From assembly GCF_031846325.1 (NCBI RefSeq), contig NZ_JAVRHZ010000002.1:62001-126000 (forward strand): DNA of 64,000 bases, in the 5' to 3' direction. Below the pieces are notes generated by a model, which searched no databases, was not told where the DNA came from, and saw only the letters and a list, made by a program, of their open reading frames with translations. Shown piece by piece: positions 41,646 through 51,148 of this stretch. Source of the DNA: Patiriisocius_A hiemis. Lineage in GTDB: Bacteria; Bacteroidota; Bacteroidia; Flavobacteriales; Flavobacteriaceae. A program made the position numbers and the translations under genes. Each line of letters begins with the position of its first letter. Positions within the stretch are counted from its first letter, which is position 1.

Positions 41646-44291
41646 CTATAAAACAAAACGATAGGTAGCCTTAATCAAAAAGGTGTTTTGTGGTCGCTGT
41701 CTAAGAAGTTGATTGTCTATAATAGTCCCAAAACTATTATCAGGATCTCCAACTCCTGTAATCCCTTGAGACCATACTAAGAAAATTTCAGAACCAGGAA
41801 TATACTCCCAACGCATTACTAGATTAGAACGAAACTGCACAAATGCAAAATTAGGATCTCCAAAACTGTAATCTGTTGCACCATCGGCATCTTCATCAAT
41901 AAGATAGCCTCCTTCTTCAAAAGTTATTTGGTCATTGTTAAACAAAGTAACCCGCTCATTTATATCTTCTGCAATAGGATTATTAACAAAATTGAAGTCT
42001 GAATACTTAGCTTTAAAAATAAAAGGTTGTCCGTAATACTGTATTGTCAAATTTGGATTAATATTATAATTTACACGTAGTGTTGCGCTTAACGTTTCTT
42101 GATCTATAGCAGCTGTAATATATCGAGGGTCTCCATTAAAATTTCTTGTAGTTACATATTGTGTTTTATTTGGGTTTTCTGAATACTCTAAATCTAGGTT
42201 TAAACTTAAAGTATTTAATGGCTGGTAGCGTACTCCAAACTCATAATTGTAAAATGCGAAATTATCTTGTTTAGCTTGCGAGTTTACATGTCCTGCTCTA
42301 AAACTCAACTTTTTTCGCTGATCTGTACCACTAAAAAAGAACCAAAAGTTTTCTTCATTAAATCGCCACCTTGGACCACCTTGTAAGGCTGTATTTGTAA
42401 ATATTCTAGGTTTATGGGCTGCCCCAAAATCACTCCACCAATTATTTTTATAGTTTACAAAACCTCCTATTTCATATTGAATACGATTATAATTACCTTC
42501 AAAATCGAAGGCAGTTGACAAATTACCTCTTAGGTTAGCACGACGATACCACGAAGTAGAAGTATTAAAGTTTCTCGTCACAAAGGTATATTGACGAATA
42601 TCGTCTGCCTGCCTAAGAAACCCAATATCATTTATTTCAAATTCTGGTGATTTCCAGTTTCCACCAGTTCCATATCTCCAGTTTCCACCACCCCCTTTTC
42701 CAATTTCAAAACTACCTCCAGTACCTGTTAATGAAGTTCTGTTAGGGTCAACTTCTAAGTGGCTTGCATCTGGTCTTGCAAATAAATGTCTTATAGAACG
42801 TTGTGTTTCTTCTATGGCTTCTTTACTACCACGAACATGACTGTAATTAAATTTTCCGGTTACATAGTATTTTCTGTCTTTCCAATTATGTAAAAAATCT
42901 AACCCTCCAGAGTAAGCATGCGAATGTAAAAACTGAAGATTGTCTTCCATATTTCTATGCGTAGCTGTAAAGATGCCTCCTACATAGCTATTGTTATCAT
43001 TAAAATCTTTTTGAACTCGTCCAACAAAGTAATTAGTAAGCGGTTCTACCACAGTTTCGCTTTCACTACCATCTTGGTTAATTACATCTGCAAACTCCTT
43101 TGCAGTTACACTTTCTAAAACTCCAAGTGTCCATCCATTTTGAGTTTTTCCGCTAAACTTGGCCGCCCCCAAAATAGTACTATTTATAGGTTGATCTACA
43201 AATACAGTTGTTGCACCAAAAGCAGACCCCTGTGGACTTCTTCCTATACGTCTGGAGAAAAATAAGTTGTCTGCTCCTCCCCCTACATTAAAATCAAAAA
43301 CACTCTTGTTTTCTACAAAGAAAGGCCTTCGTTCTTGGAAAAAAATTTCAAAACCATCAAGTGCAACGGCTCCCGGATCTGCATCTACCTGCCCAAAATC
43401 TGGATTAATTGTTAAGTCTAAAGTTAAATCATTGGTCACACCAATTTTAGCATCTAACCCCCCTGTTAACTTTGTATCACTACCATCCCTAAAAGGATTA
43501 CCAGGCTCTTTTTCATAGGTATCCAATTTTCCTACAGTATACGGCTGTATTTCGAGTTGTTTTTGAGGTTTCAAGCCTTTGATACCACGTAATTCTCCAA
43601 AAGAACTTACCCAACCAGGAGGGTTAGCTGGCAATTGCTGCCAAGTAGAACGTTCTTCATTTCTAAAATAACGCCTGGTTGATTGTATTCCCCATACTTG
43701 CTCGTCATCTTTTCCAAAGCGCAACTGACTTAGAGGAATACGCATTTCTGCAGTCCAACCATCATCATCAATTTTAGTATCTAGATACCAAATAGGATTC
43801 CAACTCCCATCAAAATTACCGTTATTTGAAATAAACTCATCCCCTTTTACTCCAGATGCAGAAGCCGTAAACGAAAAGCCAGTACGTTCATCTCCATAAC
43901 TGTCTATATTAATCTCAACCCAATCACCTGGGAAGTCATCACGACGCCCCATCCTTTTTTCAATAGTACTTGGGTCAGCTTGATAACATTTAAAAGCTAC
44001 ATAGAGGTTTTTGTCGTCATACACAATTTTCATTTTGGTCTGCTCTGTAGGAGCTGCACCATTATCGGGTTCAAACTGAGTATAATCTGTAGTCCATTCT
44101 ACGGCATCCCAAGTAGCTTCATCTAACACTCCGTCAATTTTAATAGGTTCTAAGTTAGCTACTGAAGTAGTTGTGTAGCTTCGTTTAGGGTATTCGGTAA
44201 CTTGATTATCTGGTGTAGTATCGGTTTGAGAAAAAGAAATGCTACAGCAAAAACAGAAAATTGCTATCGCAGCGATTTTTAAAAATTTCAT
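41646..44291 (-). CDS. DUF5916 domain protein with CBM9-like N-terminal domain
   Basis: An 881-residue exported protein with a signal peptide ending SISFSQ. An N-terminal CBM9-like domain (about 45-215: IKIDGVLDEATWDAVEW, YDDKNLYVAFKCYQ, EMRIPLSQLRFG) is followed by the DUF5916 region (about 240-881). That region is rich in alternating strands and ends KATYRFVL, suggesting an outer-membrane barrel. Function is unknown; membership of surface carbohydrate or hydrolase systems is only suggested by the CBM9 part. It is a single gene with a palindrome over its promoter (44315-44336). Confidence 0.88.
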   Translation of the reverse strand: MKFLKIAAIAIFCFCCSISFSQTDTTPDNQVTEYPKRSYTTTSVANLEPIKIDGVLDEATWDAVEWTTDYTQFEPDNGAAPTEQTKMKIVYDDKNLYVAFKCYQADPSTIEKRMGRRDDFPGDWVEINIDSYGDERTGFSFTASASGVKGDEFISNNGNFDGSWNPIWYLDTKIDDDGWTAEMRIPLSQLRFGKDDEQVWGIQSTRRYFRNEERSTWQQLPANPPGWVSSFGELRGIKGLKPQKQLEIQPYTVGKLDTYEKEPGNPFRDGSDTKLTGGLDAKIGVTNDLTLDLTINPDFGQVDADPGAVALDGFEIFFQERRPFFVENKSVFDFNVGGGADNLFFSRRIGRSPQGSAFGATTVFVDQPINSTILGAAKFSGKTQNGWTLGVLESVTAKEFADVINQDGSESETVVEPLTNYFVGRVQKDFNDNNSYVGGIFTATHRNMEDNLQFLHSHAYSGGLDFLHNWKDRKYYVTGKFNYSHVRGSKEAIEETQRSIRHLFARPDASHLEVDPNRTSLTGTGGSFEIGKGGGGNWRYGTGGNWKSPEFEINDIGFLRQADDIRQYTFVTRNFNTSTSWYRRANLRGNLSTAFDFEGNYNRIQYEIGGFVNYKNNWWSDFGAAHKPRIFTNTALQGGPRWRFNEENFWFFFSGTDQRKKLSFRAGHVNSQAKQDNFAFYNYEFGVRYQPLNTLSLNLDLEYSENPNKTQYVTTRNFNGDPRYITAAIDQETLSATLRVNYNINPNLTIQYYGQPFIFKAKYSDFNFVNNPIAEDINERVTLFNNDQITFEEGGYLIDEDADGATDYSFGDPNFAFVQFRSNLVMRWEYIPGSEIFLVWSQGITGVGDPDNSFGTIIDNQLLRQRPQNTFLIKATYRFVL

Positions 44292-44314
44292 AATTGATTA
44301 GGTTAGATTGATTG

Positions 44315-44336
44315 ATGTCTATATAAATATAGACAT
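44315..44336 (-). promoter_or_regulatory. Palindrome overlapping the DUF5916 gene promoter
   Basis: Arms ATGTCTATAT and ATATAGACAT (10 bp each) around two bases. On the minus strand the centre reads TATATTTA, close to a TAnnTTTG -7 box, 24-45 bases upstream of the start codon. It may be an operator or a leader hairpin. Confidence 0.5.
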
Positions 44337-44450
44337 ATAGAAGGTGAGCTTGTGACGGTTTTGTATTATGTTTAAGATAATTTTAACTTTTTGAGTGATC
44401 TCAATAAGGTACTTTAATAACACTATCTTTATACATATTTACCAAAATCT

Positions 44451-45509
44451 ATGCGAAAACTTATTTCAAAAAAAAAGCCAGCTTTTGATATATCAGAAAA
44501 ATTACTTGAGTATCTAACAGAGCATGGAAGAACTATTAAGATTCCTATTTACTATGATGATTTATTGCGGTTTCAAGGTTCTGTGGTAATTTACGACGCT
44601 CAAGGAAATGATACGCTATGGATAAGCGTGTACTATTCTGAAAGTGAACGAGAGGAAATAGAATTCAGTTTAAAAAGAATGTACTCCATCTTACATAGTG
44701 ATGGTAGCGATAGCCTTTTACCTTATCTATCTATAGATAGTATAGACTTTTGCACCTTTGGAAACACAAAACCTTTTAGAGTAAAAGTTAGAAATATATT
44801 AAACGATAATTATATATTTTTATACATCAAAAAAGCTGATGCTTCTAGAATTTATGGACTAGAGCTAGAGCATTTACTTTCTCCTAACCATATTAATTTT
44901 CTTGTACATGAAAACTCTTTAATTGAAGAACACATCTCTGGAATACCTGGGGATGATTTTATTGAAAATCATCTTCAATTTTGCTCAGAAAGAGATAAAA
45001 GAGAAATTGCAAAAGAGTTTGTAAAGTTTAATGAACGCTGTTTCGTTAGGCTTCTTGGAGACATGCGAGCTTACAATTATGTAATGGTGTTAACCAACGA
45101 TTTCGATAGAATTCAATATAGAATTCGAGCAATAGATTTTGACCAACAAAGTTTTGAAGGAAACAGTAAAGTTTATAAACCCCAGTTTTTAAAAGAAAAT
45201 AATGAATTGGTGAAACTAACACTTTCAGTACTGCAAGAGGAGTCTATAGAACAGTACAAAAAAGAAGAACGCTCTTTGTTAGCAAAGCGAGCTAATAGTG
45301 AAAAAGAGCGCTTACAGTCTTTACTGTTTTGCATGAAAAATGATACCATATCTACTTCTTCAAAAATAAAGCAACTCCAAAAAGACTTATTTGTGTTAAC
45401 AAATGATATCAATTTCAAAAAATCTAAAAATATGGGTGAGATTTTAGAAGCTGCACTAGACTTTATTGTTAGAAACTACAAAAACGAAAACCCATATATA
45501 ATTTCATAA
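44451..45509 (+). CDS. Hypothetical protein with kinase-like motifs
   Basis: A 352-residue soluble protein of no family I can name. The layout recalls a protein kinase/APH fold: FLYIKKADASRIYGLELE (Lys127 and a following Glu), a hinge-like LIEEHISGIPGDDFIENH, then RLLGDMRAYNYVMV (Asp204, Asn209) and IRAIDFDQQ (Asp229, Asp231), like the catalytic D-x4-N and DFD/DFG metal motifs. The C-terminal 100 residues are helical and charged, ending IVRNYKNENPYIIS. It precedes pyruvate carboxylase on the same strand but is separated from it by a 38-bp palindrome that may terminate it. Confidence 0.75.
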   Translation: MRKLISKKKPAFDISEKLLEYLTEHGRTIKIPIYYDDLLRFQGSVVIYDAQGNDTLWISVYYSESEREEIEFSLKRMYSILHSDGSDSLLPYLSIDSIDFCTFGNTKPFRVKVRNILNDNYIFLYIKKADASRIYGLELEHLLSPNHINFLVHENSLIEEHISGIPGDDFIENHLQFCSERDKREIAKEFVKFNERCFVRLLGDMRAYNYVMVLTNDFDRIQYRIRAIDFDQQSFEGNSKVYKPQFLKENNELVKLTLSVLQEESIEQYKKEERSLLAKRANSEKERLQSLLFCMKNDTISTSSKIKQLQKDLFVLTNDINFKKSKNMGEILEAALDFIVRNYKNENPYIIS

Positions 45510-45516
45510 AAATTTA

Positions 45517-45554
45517 ATACCAAAAATACTATGCATGCATAGTATTTTTGGTAT
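45517..45554. promoter_or_regulatory. 38-bp perfect palindrome upstream of pyruvate carboxylase
   Basis: The sequence reads ATACCAAAAATACTATGCA followed by its exact reverse complement. Its core ACTATGCATGCATAGT (45528-45543) nearly equals the palindrome before nitronate monooxygenase. A -7-like TATCTTTA begins at its right edge (45552-45559), so it sits where the -33/-7 spacer of the pyc promoter would be. As RNA it could also be a terminator for the preceding gene, since the right arm has five T residues. Confidence 0.7.
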
Positions 45555-45586
45555 CTTTAGGGTTTTAATCATTCAAATACCCTGTT

Positions 45587-48500
45587 ATGCAAATTAAAAA
45601 GGTACTTGTTGCCAATAGAAGTGAAATAGCCATACGAGTTTTTAGAGCTTGTACAGAAATCAACTTGAGAACAGTTGCTATTTATTCTTATGAAGACAGG
45701 TACTCTCAACATAGATATAAAGCAGACGAGGCATACCAAATTGGAAACAAAGACGAGCCATTAAAGCCTTATCTAGATGGAGATGCTATTATTGCTTTAG
45801 CAAAATCTAAAAATGTTGATGCCATTCACCCTGGTTATGGTTTTCTTTCAGAAAATTCCAAATTTGCTCGCAAATGTGCGGAAAATGATATCATCTTTAT
45901 TGGGCCAGACCCAAAAGTAATGGACGCATTAGGGGATAAAATAATGGCAAAAAATATTGCTAAAAAATGTAATGTTCCCATTATTGAAAGCAATACAAAA
46001 GAACTCACCAACGTAGAAACAGCCATTGAAGAAGCTTCAAATATTGGATACCCAGTTATGCTTAAAGCTGCATCTGGTGGTGGTGGTCGCGGCATGCGAA
46101 TTATAAGAACCAAAGAAGATTTAACAAATACTTTTAATAGTGCTAAAAGTGAAGCTGGAAATGCCTTTGGGGATGACACCATGTTTTTAGAAAAATATGT
46201 AGAAAATCCAAAGCATCTAGAGGTTCAAATTGTGGCAGACAATCACGGAAGTATAAGACACCTTTATGAACGCGACTGTTCGGTACAACGAAGGCACCAA
46301 AAAGTGGTAGAAGTTGCACCTTCTTTTAATGTTTCAGAAAATGTAAGAACCCAATTATACCAATATGCGATTGCGATAGCAGAAGAGGTTTCATATAACA
46401 ATGTTGGGACTGTAGAGTTTCTAGTAGATAAAGATGATAATGTATATTTTATTGAAGTAAACCCAAGAATTCAAGTAGAACACACAGTTACTGAAATGGT
46501 AACAGGAATCGATTTGATAAAAACGCAAATTTTTGTTGCTGGTGGGTATAAACTAAGTGATAAACAAATTAAAATATACGACCAAGACTCTCTTAGAACC
46601 TATGGTTTTGCATTGCAATGTCGCTTAACAACCGAAGATCCCGCTAATAACTTTACACCAGATTATGGCACCATTACTACCTACCGAAGTGCCTCTGGGA
46701 TGGGAATTCGTCTAGATGCTGGTAGTATTTACCAGAGTTATAGCGTGAGTCCCTTTTTCGATTCTATGCTCGTAAAAGTCTCGGCTCATGGAAGAACCTT
46801 AGATGGTGCTGTTCGTAAAATGACACGTGCTTTAAAAGAATTTAGAATACGTGGTGTTAAAACTAATATCCATTTTTTACAAAACGTTATACAACACGAA
46901 ACGTTTAAAGAAGGTAAAGCTTCAGTAAATTTTATAGCTGAAACGCCTTCACTATTTGACATAAAACTTCCGCAAGATCGAACAACAAAAATTACAAATT
47001 ATTTAGGTGAAGTAATTGTCAACGGAAATCCAGATGTAAAATATAAAGACGATACCAAAATATTTAGAACACCAAAAATTCCAACTTTTTCACCTTCGGA
47101 AGCATTCCCAAAAGGAACAAAAGATTTACTTACTGAATTAGGTCCTGAAGCATTTTGCAAATGGCTTTCTTCAGAAAAAAAGATTCAATATACAGACACC
47201 ACTATAAGAGATGCACACCAGTCTTTATTAGCAACTAGAATGCGGAGTTACGATATGCTTGCAATAGCTGAAAGTTATGCTAAAAATCATCCCAATATTT
47301 TTAGTATTGAAATGTGGGGAGGCGCCACTTTTGATGTTTGTATGCGTTTTTTAAACGAGAGTCCTTGGACACGATTAAGAGAGCTCCGTAAATTAATGCC
47401 AAATATTTTATTCCAGATGTTACTTCGAGGCTCTAACGGAGTGGGCTATAAAGCATACCCAGATAACTTGATTGAAAAGTTTGTAGAAACGTCTTGGGAA
47501 AATGGAATTGATGTTTTTAGGATTTTTGATTCCCTAAACTGGGTAAAAGCCATGGAGCCTAGTATTAAGTATGTAAGAGAAAAAACAGGAGGAATTGCAC
47601 AAGCTGCTATTAGTTATACAGGAGATATTTTAAACCCAAATGAAACAAAATATACCCTAGGCTATTATACCCAACTTGCTAAAGATTTGGAAAACGCAGG
47701 AGCACACATGATTGCTATAAAAGATATGGCGGGACTATTAAAACCGTATGCTGCCACCCAGCTTGTAGGCGCTTTAAAAGATACTTTAAAGATTCCTTTG
47801 CATTTACACACGCATGACACATCCTCCATACAGTCTGCAACGTATTTAAAAGCTATAGAAGCCGGAGTAGATGTTGTGGATGTAGCCCTTGGAGGGCTCT
47901 CTGGTCTTACCTCACAACCTAACTTTAATAGTGTTGTAGAAATGATGCGTTATCAAGAGCGTATGCATGACTTTGATAGTAAAAAATTAAATGAGTTTTC
48001 AAACTACTGGGAAGACATTAGAGAATACTACTACCCTTTTGAAAGCGGATTAAAAGCAGGAACTGCAGAAGTGTATAGCCATGAAATTCCTGGCGGACAA
48101 TATTCAAACCTTAGACCACAAGCCGAAGCACTAGGGCTTGGAGATAAGTTTGACTTAGTTAAAAAAATGTACGAAGAAGTTAATATGCTTTTTGGTAACC
48201 TAGTAAAAGTTACGCCAAGTTCTAAAGTTGTAGGAGACATGGCTATTTTTATGGTTACTAATGATTTAACTCCAGAAGATATTCTTGATAAAGGAGAAAC
48301 TATTTCCTTCCCAGAATCTGTGATTAATTTCTTTAAAGGAGACTTAGGGCAACCACTTGGTGGATTTCCAAAAAAATTACAAAAAGTAATCCTTAAGAAT
48401 GCAGAACCTTATACTGAAAGACCCAATGCGCATTTGGAGCCCATAGATTTTGATACAGAATTTAAAAGTTTCAAGAAAAAGTATCAAAAAGGATTTACGC

Positions 48501-49039
48501 GCCCTATTGAGTTTGAAGACTTTTTAAGTTATAGCTTGTACCCACGTGTCTTTGAAGAAGCACATAAAAAATATAAGTTATACGGTAATGTATCTATACT
48601 TCCTACTGCCAACTTCTTTTATGGAATGAAGCTACGAGAAGAGATTATGATAGAGTTACAACCTGGAAAAACAATTACTGTAAAACTACTTTCGGTAGGA
48701 ATTCCTAATGAGGATGGGTATAGAATTGTATTTTTCTCTGTAAATGGAGAAAACCGCTTTGTAGAAATTAAAGATAAGTCTATAAAAGTAGAAAAAGTAG
48801 CCCATGTAAAAGTAGACCCAGAAGATGAAAACCAGTTTGGTGCTCCGCTACAAGGTTCACTCTACAAAGTATTAGTTAAAAAAGGGCAAAATATTAAGAA
48901 GAATGACCCACTCTTTGTAATCGAAGCGATGAAAATGGAAAGTACCGTAACAGCTACTAAACCAGGTACTGTGTCGTCTATCGCTCTGCAACCAGGCACC
49001 ATGGTTATGAAAGGAGATTTGGTAGTAAAATTAAAATAA
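45587..49039 (+). CDS. pyc: Pyruvate carboxylase
   Basis: An 1150-residue single-chain biotin enzyme, full length for the family. Biotin carboxylase (1-450) has KVLVANRSEIAIRVFRA, the ATP loop KAASGGGGRGMRII and EVNPRIQVEHTVTEM. The carboxyltransferase (about 530-800) has DTTIRDAHQSLLATRMR, the metal-binding LHLHTHDTS and DVALGGLSG. The C-terminal biotin carrier carries EAMKMES with the biotinyl lysine. It makes oxaloacetate from pyruvate, bicarbonate and ATP to refill the TCA cycle. A palindromic operator overlaps its promoter, suggesting control by the same regulator as the nitronate monooxygenase gene. Confidence 0.97.
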   Translation: MQIKKVLVANRSEIAIRVFRACTEINLRTVAIYSYEDRYSQHRYKADEAYQIGNKDEPLKPYLDGDAIIALAKSKNVDAIHPGYGFLSENSKFARKCAENDIIFIGPDPKVMDALGDKIMAKNIAKKCNVPIIESNTKELTNVETAIEEASNIGYPVMLKAASGGGGRGMRIIRTKEDLTNTFNSAKSEAGNAFGDDTMFLEKYVENPKHLEVQIVADNHGSIRHLYERDCSVQRRHQKVVEVAPSFNVSENVRTQLYQYAIAIAEEVSYNNVGTVEFLVDKDDNVYFIEVNPRIQVEHTVTEMVTGIDLIKTQIFVAGGYKLSDKQIKIYDQDSLRTYGFALQCRLTTEDPANNFTPDYGTITTYRSASGMGIRLDAGSIYQSYSVSPFFDSMLVKVSAHGRTLDGAVRKMTRALKEFRIRGVKTNIHFLQNVIQHETFKEGKASVNFIAETPSLFDIKLPQDRTTKITNYLGEVIVNGNPDVKYKDDTKIFRTPKIPTFSPSEAFPKGTKDLLTELGPEAFCKWLSSEKKIQYTDTTIRDAHQSLLATRMRSYDMLAIAESYAKNHPNIFSIEMWGGATFDVCMRFLNESPWTRLRELRKLMPNILFQMLLRGSNGVGYKAYPDNLIEKFVETSWENGIDVFRIFDSLNWVKAMEPSIKYVREKTGGIAQAAISYTGDILNPNETKYTLGYYTQLAKDLENAGAHMIAIKDMAGLLKPYAATQLVGALKDTLKIPLHLHTHDTSSIQSATYLKAIEAGVDVVDVALGGLSGLTSQPNFNSVVEMMRYQERMHDFDSKKLNEFSNYWEDIREYYYPFESGLKAGTAEVYSHEIPGGQYSNLRPQAEALGLGDKFDLVKKMYEEVNMLFGNLVKVTPSSKVVGDMAIFMVTNDLTPEDILDKGETISFPESVINFFKGDLGQPLGGFPKKLQKVILKNAEPYTERPNAHLEPIDFDTEFKSFKKKYQKGFTRPIEFEDFLSYSLYPRVFEEAHKKYKLYGNVSILPTANFFYGMKLREEIMIELQPGKTITVKLLSVGIPNEDGYRIVFFSVNGENRFVEIKDKSIKVEKVAHVKVDPEDENQFGAPLQGSLYKVLVKKGQNIKKNDPLFVIEAMKMESTVTATKPGTVSSIALQPGTMVMKGDLVVKLK

Positions 49040-49070
49040 CAGTAAAGGCTTAAAATAAATCTACACCTGC

Positions 49071-49100
49071 TTGTTTTTCAAATAAATAATAGTACTTTTG
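49071..49100 (+). promoter_or_regulatory. rplM-rpsI promoter (TTG-N19-TACTTTTG)
   Basis: TTG at 49071-49073, a 19-base spacer and TACTTTTG at 49093-49100 give an exact Bacteroidota housekeeping promoter, about 48 bases before the start of transcription plus leader of rplM. Confidence 0.8.
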
Positions 49101-49154
49101 CAGACCCTAAAATAGGGCAATAAAATAAGTATTAACAATTAGACAAAAAACGAA

Positions 49155-49610
49155 ATGGATACATTGAGTTACAAAACAGTATCTGCTAATAAAGCTACCG
49201 TTACAAAAGAGTGGTTATTAGTAGATGCGGACGGGCAAACATTGGGTCGTCTTGCGAGTGAAGTAGCAAAGTTACTTCGTGGTAAACACAAACCAAGTTT
49301 TACACCACACGTAGATTGTGGTGACAACGTGATTATCATAAACGCAGAAAACGTCCAATTAAGTGGAAACAAGTGGAACGAAAAATCATACATTCGTCAC
49401 ACAGGTTATCCAGGTGGTCAACGTAGTTTGACAGCTTCAGAATTAAAAGAAAAAAATCCAGCACGCGTGGTGGAAAAGGCAGTAAAAGGTATGTTACCTA
49501 AAAACAAATTAGGTTCAACTCTTTTTAGAAACTTGAAAGTATATGCGGGAGCAGACCACGGACAAGAAGCACAAAAACCTAGAAGCATTAACCTTAACGA
49601 AATCAAGTAA
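49155..49610 (+). CDS. rplM: 50S ribosomal protein L13
   Basis: A 151-residue protein of normal length with the family blocks WLLVDADGQTLGRLASEVAK, HVDCGDNVIIINAENV, YIRHTGYPGG and AVKGMLPKNKLG. It is an early-assembling protein of the large ribosomal subunit. Its stop overlaps the rpsI start (TAATG), the usual L13-S9 pair. A clear promoter lies at 49071-49100. Confidence 0.98.
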   Translation: MDTLSYKTVSANKATVTKEWLLVDADGQTLGRLASEVAKLLRGKHKPSFTPHVDCGDNVIIINAENVQLSGNKWNEKSYIRHTGYPGGQRSLTASELKEKNPARVVEKAVKGMLPKNKLGSTLFRNLKVYAGADHGQEAQKPRSINLNEIK

Positions 49611-49996
49611 TGGAGACTATACACAAAATTGGAAGAAGAAAAACAGCTGTTGCACGTGTATATGTTTCTGAAGGAAAAGGAAACATCACGATTAACAAGC
49701 GTGAATTAAATAACTACTTTACTACACCAACATTACAGTATAAAGTAAAACAACCATTAGCATTAACAGAAAACGAAAAATCTTTTGACATTTCTATAAA
49801 TGTACATGGTGGTGGAGTAACTGGACAAGCTGAAGCTATAAGACTTGGATTGTCTAGAGTATTATGCGAATTAAACGAAGAGAACAGAGCTATCTTAAAG
49901 CCAGAAGGATTACTTACAAGAGACCCAAGAATGGTAGAACGTAAGAAATTTGGACAGAAGAAAGCACGTAAGAAATTTCAATTCTCTAAGCGTTAA
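49610..49996 (+). CDS. rpsI: 30S ribosomal protein S9
   Basis: A 128-residue protein with HKIGRRKTAVARVYVSEGKG, VHGGGVTGQAEAIRLGLSR and the conserved basic tail RKKFGQKKARKKFQFSKR, whose end reaches the ribosomal P site. Translationally coupled to rplM. Confidence 0.98.
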   Translation: METIHKIGRRKTAVARVYVSEGKGNITINKRELNNYFTTPTLQYKVKQPLALTENEKSFDISINVHGGGVTGQAEAIRLGLSRVLCELNEENRAILKPEGLLTRDPRMVERKKFGQKKARKKFQFSKR

Positions 49997-50088
49997 TATA
50001 CTCAACTTGGTTGGGTATCTGTTTCGGGTGTTGTTAAAAATTACTCGAATTACAAGTTCATACAATTACAATTATTAATAAGCTGTTA

Positions 50089-50110
50089 GTCCCGTTCTGC
50101 CGGGCGGGAC
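50089..50110 (+). promoter_or_regulatory. GC-rich hairpin in the rpsB leader
   Basis: GTCCCG (50089-50094) pairs with CGGGAC (50105-50110); the intervening CGGG (50101-50104) offers an alternative partner for CCCG. The hairpin stands out in a 191-base AT-rich leader between rpsI and rpsB and may take part in feedback control of rpsB-tsf or in ending the rplM-rpsI transcript. There is no T run after it. Confidence 0.45.
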
Positions 50111-50187
50111 AATTAGTTTAGTATCTAAACCAAGCTCTTTACGAGAAGGTTGACATCTAAACACACAGAACGTAAACTAAAAACAAA

Positions 50188-51126
50188 ATGGCAAACAAAA
50201 CAAGCGTAGAAGTTAAAGAACTTCTAGATGCAGGTGTACACTTTGGACACCTTACAAGAAAATGGAATCCTAACATGGCGCCTTACATCTACATGGAGCG
50301 TAACGGAATCCACATTATCAACTTATACAAAACTGCTGCAAAACTTGATGAAGCTAACGAAGCTTTAAAAAAGATTGCTGCTAGTGGACGTAAAATTCTT
50401 TTTGTAGCTACTAAGAAGCAAGCAAAAGATATCGTTTCAGAAAAAGCAAGTAATGCAAACATGCCTTACATCACAGAAAGATGGCCAGGTGGTATGCTTA
50501 CTAACTTTGTAACTATTAGAAAAGCCGTTAAAAAAATGGCCTCTATTGATAGAATGAAGCAAGACGGAACATTTAACACACTTTCAAAGAAAGAGCGTTT
50601 ACAAGTAAATCGTCTTCGCGCTAAGCTTGAGAAAAACTTAGGTTCTATTAGTGATATGAGTCGTCTTCCAGGCGCTTTATTCATTGTAGATACTACACGT
50701 GAGCATATTGCAGTTGCCGAAGCTCAAAAATTGAACATTCCAATTTTTGCGATGGTAGATACTAATAGTGACCCAAGAGAGGTAGAATATGTAATCCCAT
50801 CTAATGATGATGCATCTAAGTCTATCGAAAAAATTATGTCTTCAGTTTCTGAAGCTGTAATTGAAGGGCTGGCTGAGAGAAAAGCCGGTAAAGAAAAAGC
50901 GACTACAGAAAAAGCAGGAGCTAGCGAGCCAAAAGAAGCTAAGAAAGCACCTCGTAAAAGAGCTGCCGTAGAAGCTTCTAGCGATGTTGCTGAAGAAACA
51001 AAGGTATCTGAAGCTGCAAACACTAGTGTTAGTGACGAAAAAGCTATAGAAGAAGTAAAAAAACCTGTTGTAGCTTCTAAGTCTGAAACAATGGAGAAAG
51101 CAGGACTAACTAAAGAAGAAGAATAA
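50188..51126 (+). CDS. rpsB: 30S ribosomal protein S2 with long C-terminal extension
   Basis: A 312-residue S2. The core (about 1-235) is standard: ELLDAGVHFGHLTRKWNPNM, FVATKKQAKDIV, ERWPGGMLTNF and NIPIFAMVDTNSDP. Beyond about residue 235 an Ala/Lys/Glu-rich, probably unstructured tail of some 75 residues is added (KAGKEKATTEKAGASEPKEA and onward). Bacteroidota S2 proteins often carry such tails; their role is not known. It is followed by tsf in the usual order, with a terminator-like hairpin in between. Confidence 0.97.
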   Translation: MANKTSVEVKELLDAGVHFGHLTRKWNPNMAPYIYMERNGIHIINLYKTAAKLDEANEALKKIAASGRKILFVATKKQAKDIVSEKASNANMPYITERWPGGMLTNFVTIRKAVKKMASIDRMKQDGTFNTLSKKERLQVNRLRAKLEKNLGSISDMSRLPGALFIVDTTREHIAVAEAQKLNIPIFAMVDTNSDPREVEYVIPSNDDASKSIEKIMSSVSEAVIEGLAERKAGKEKATTEKAGASEPKEAKKAPRKRAAVEASSDVAEETKVSEAANTSVSDEKAIEEVKKPVVASKSETMEKAGLTKEEE

Positions 51127-51148
51127 ATAACAATTTTATAATACCTAT

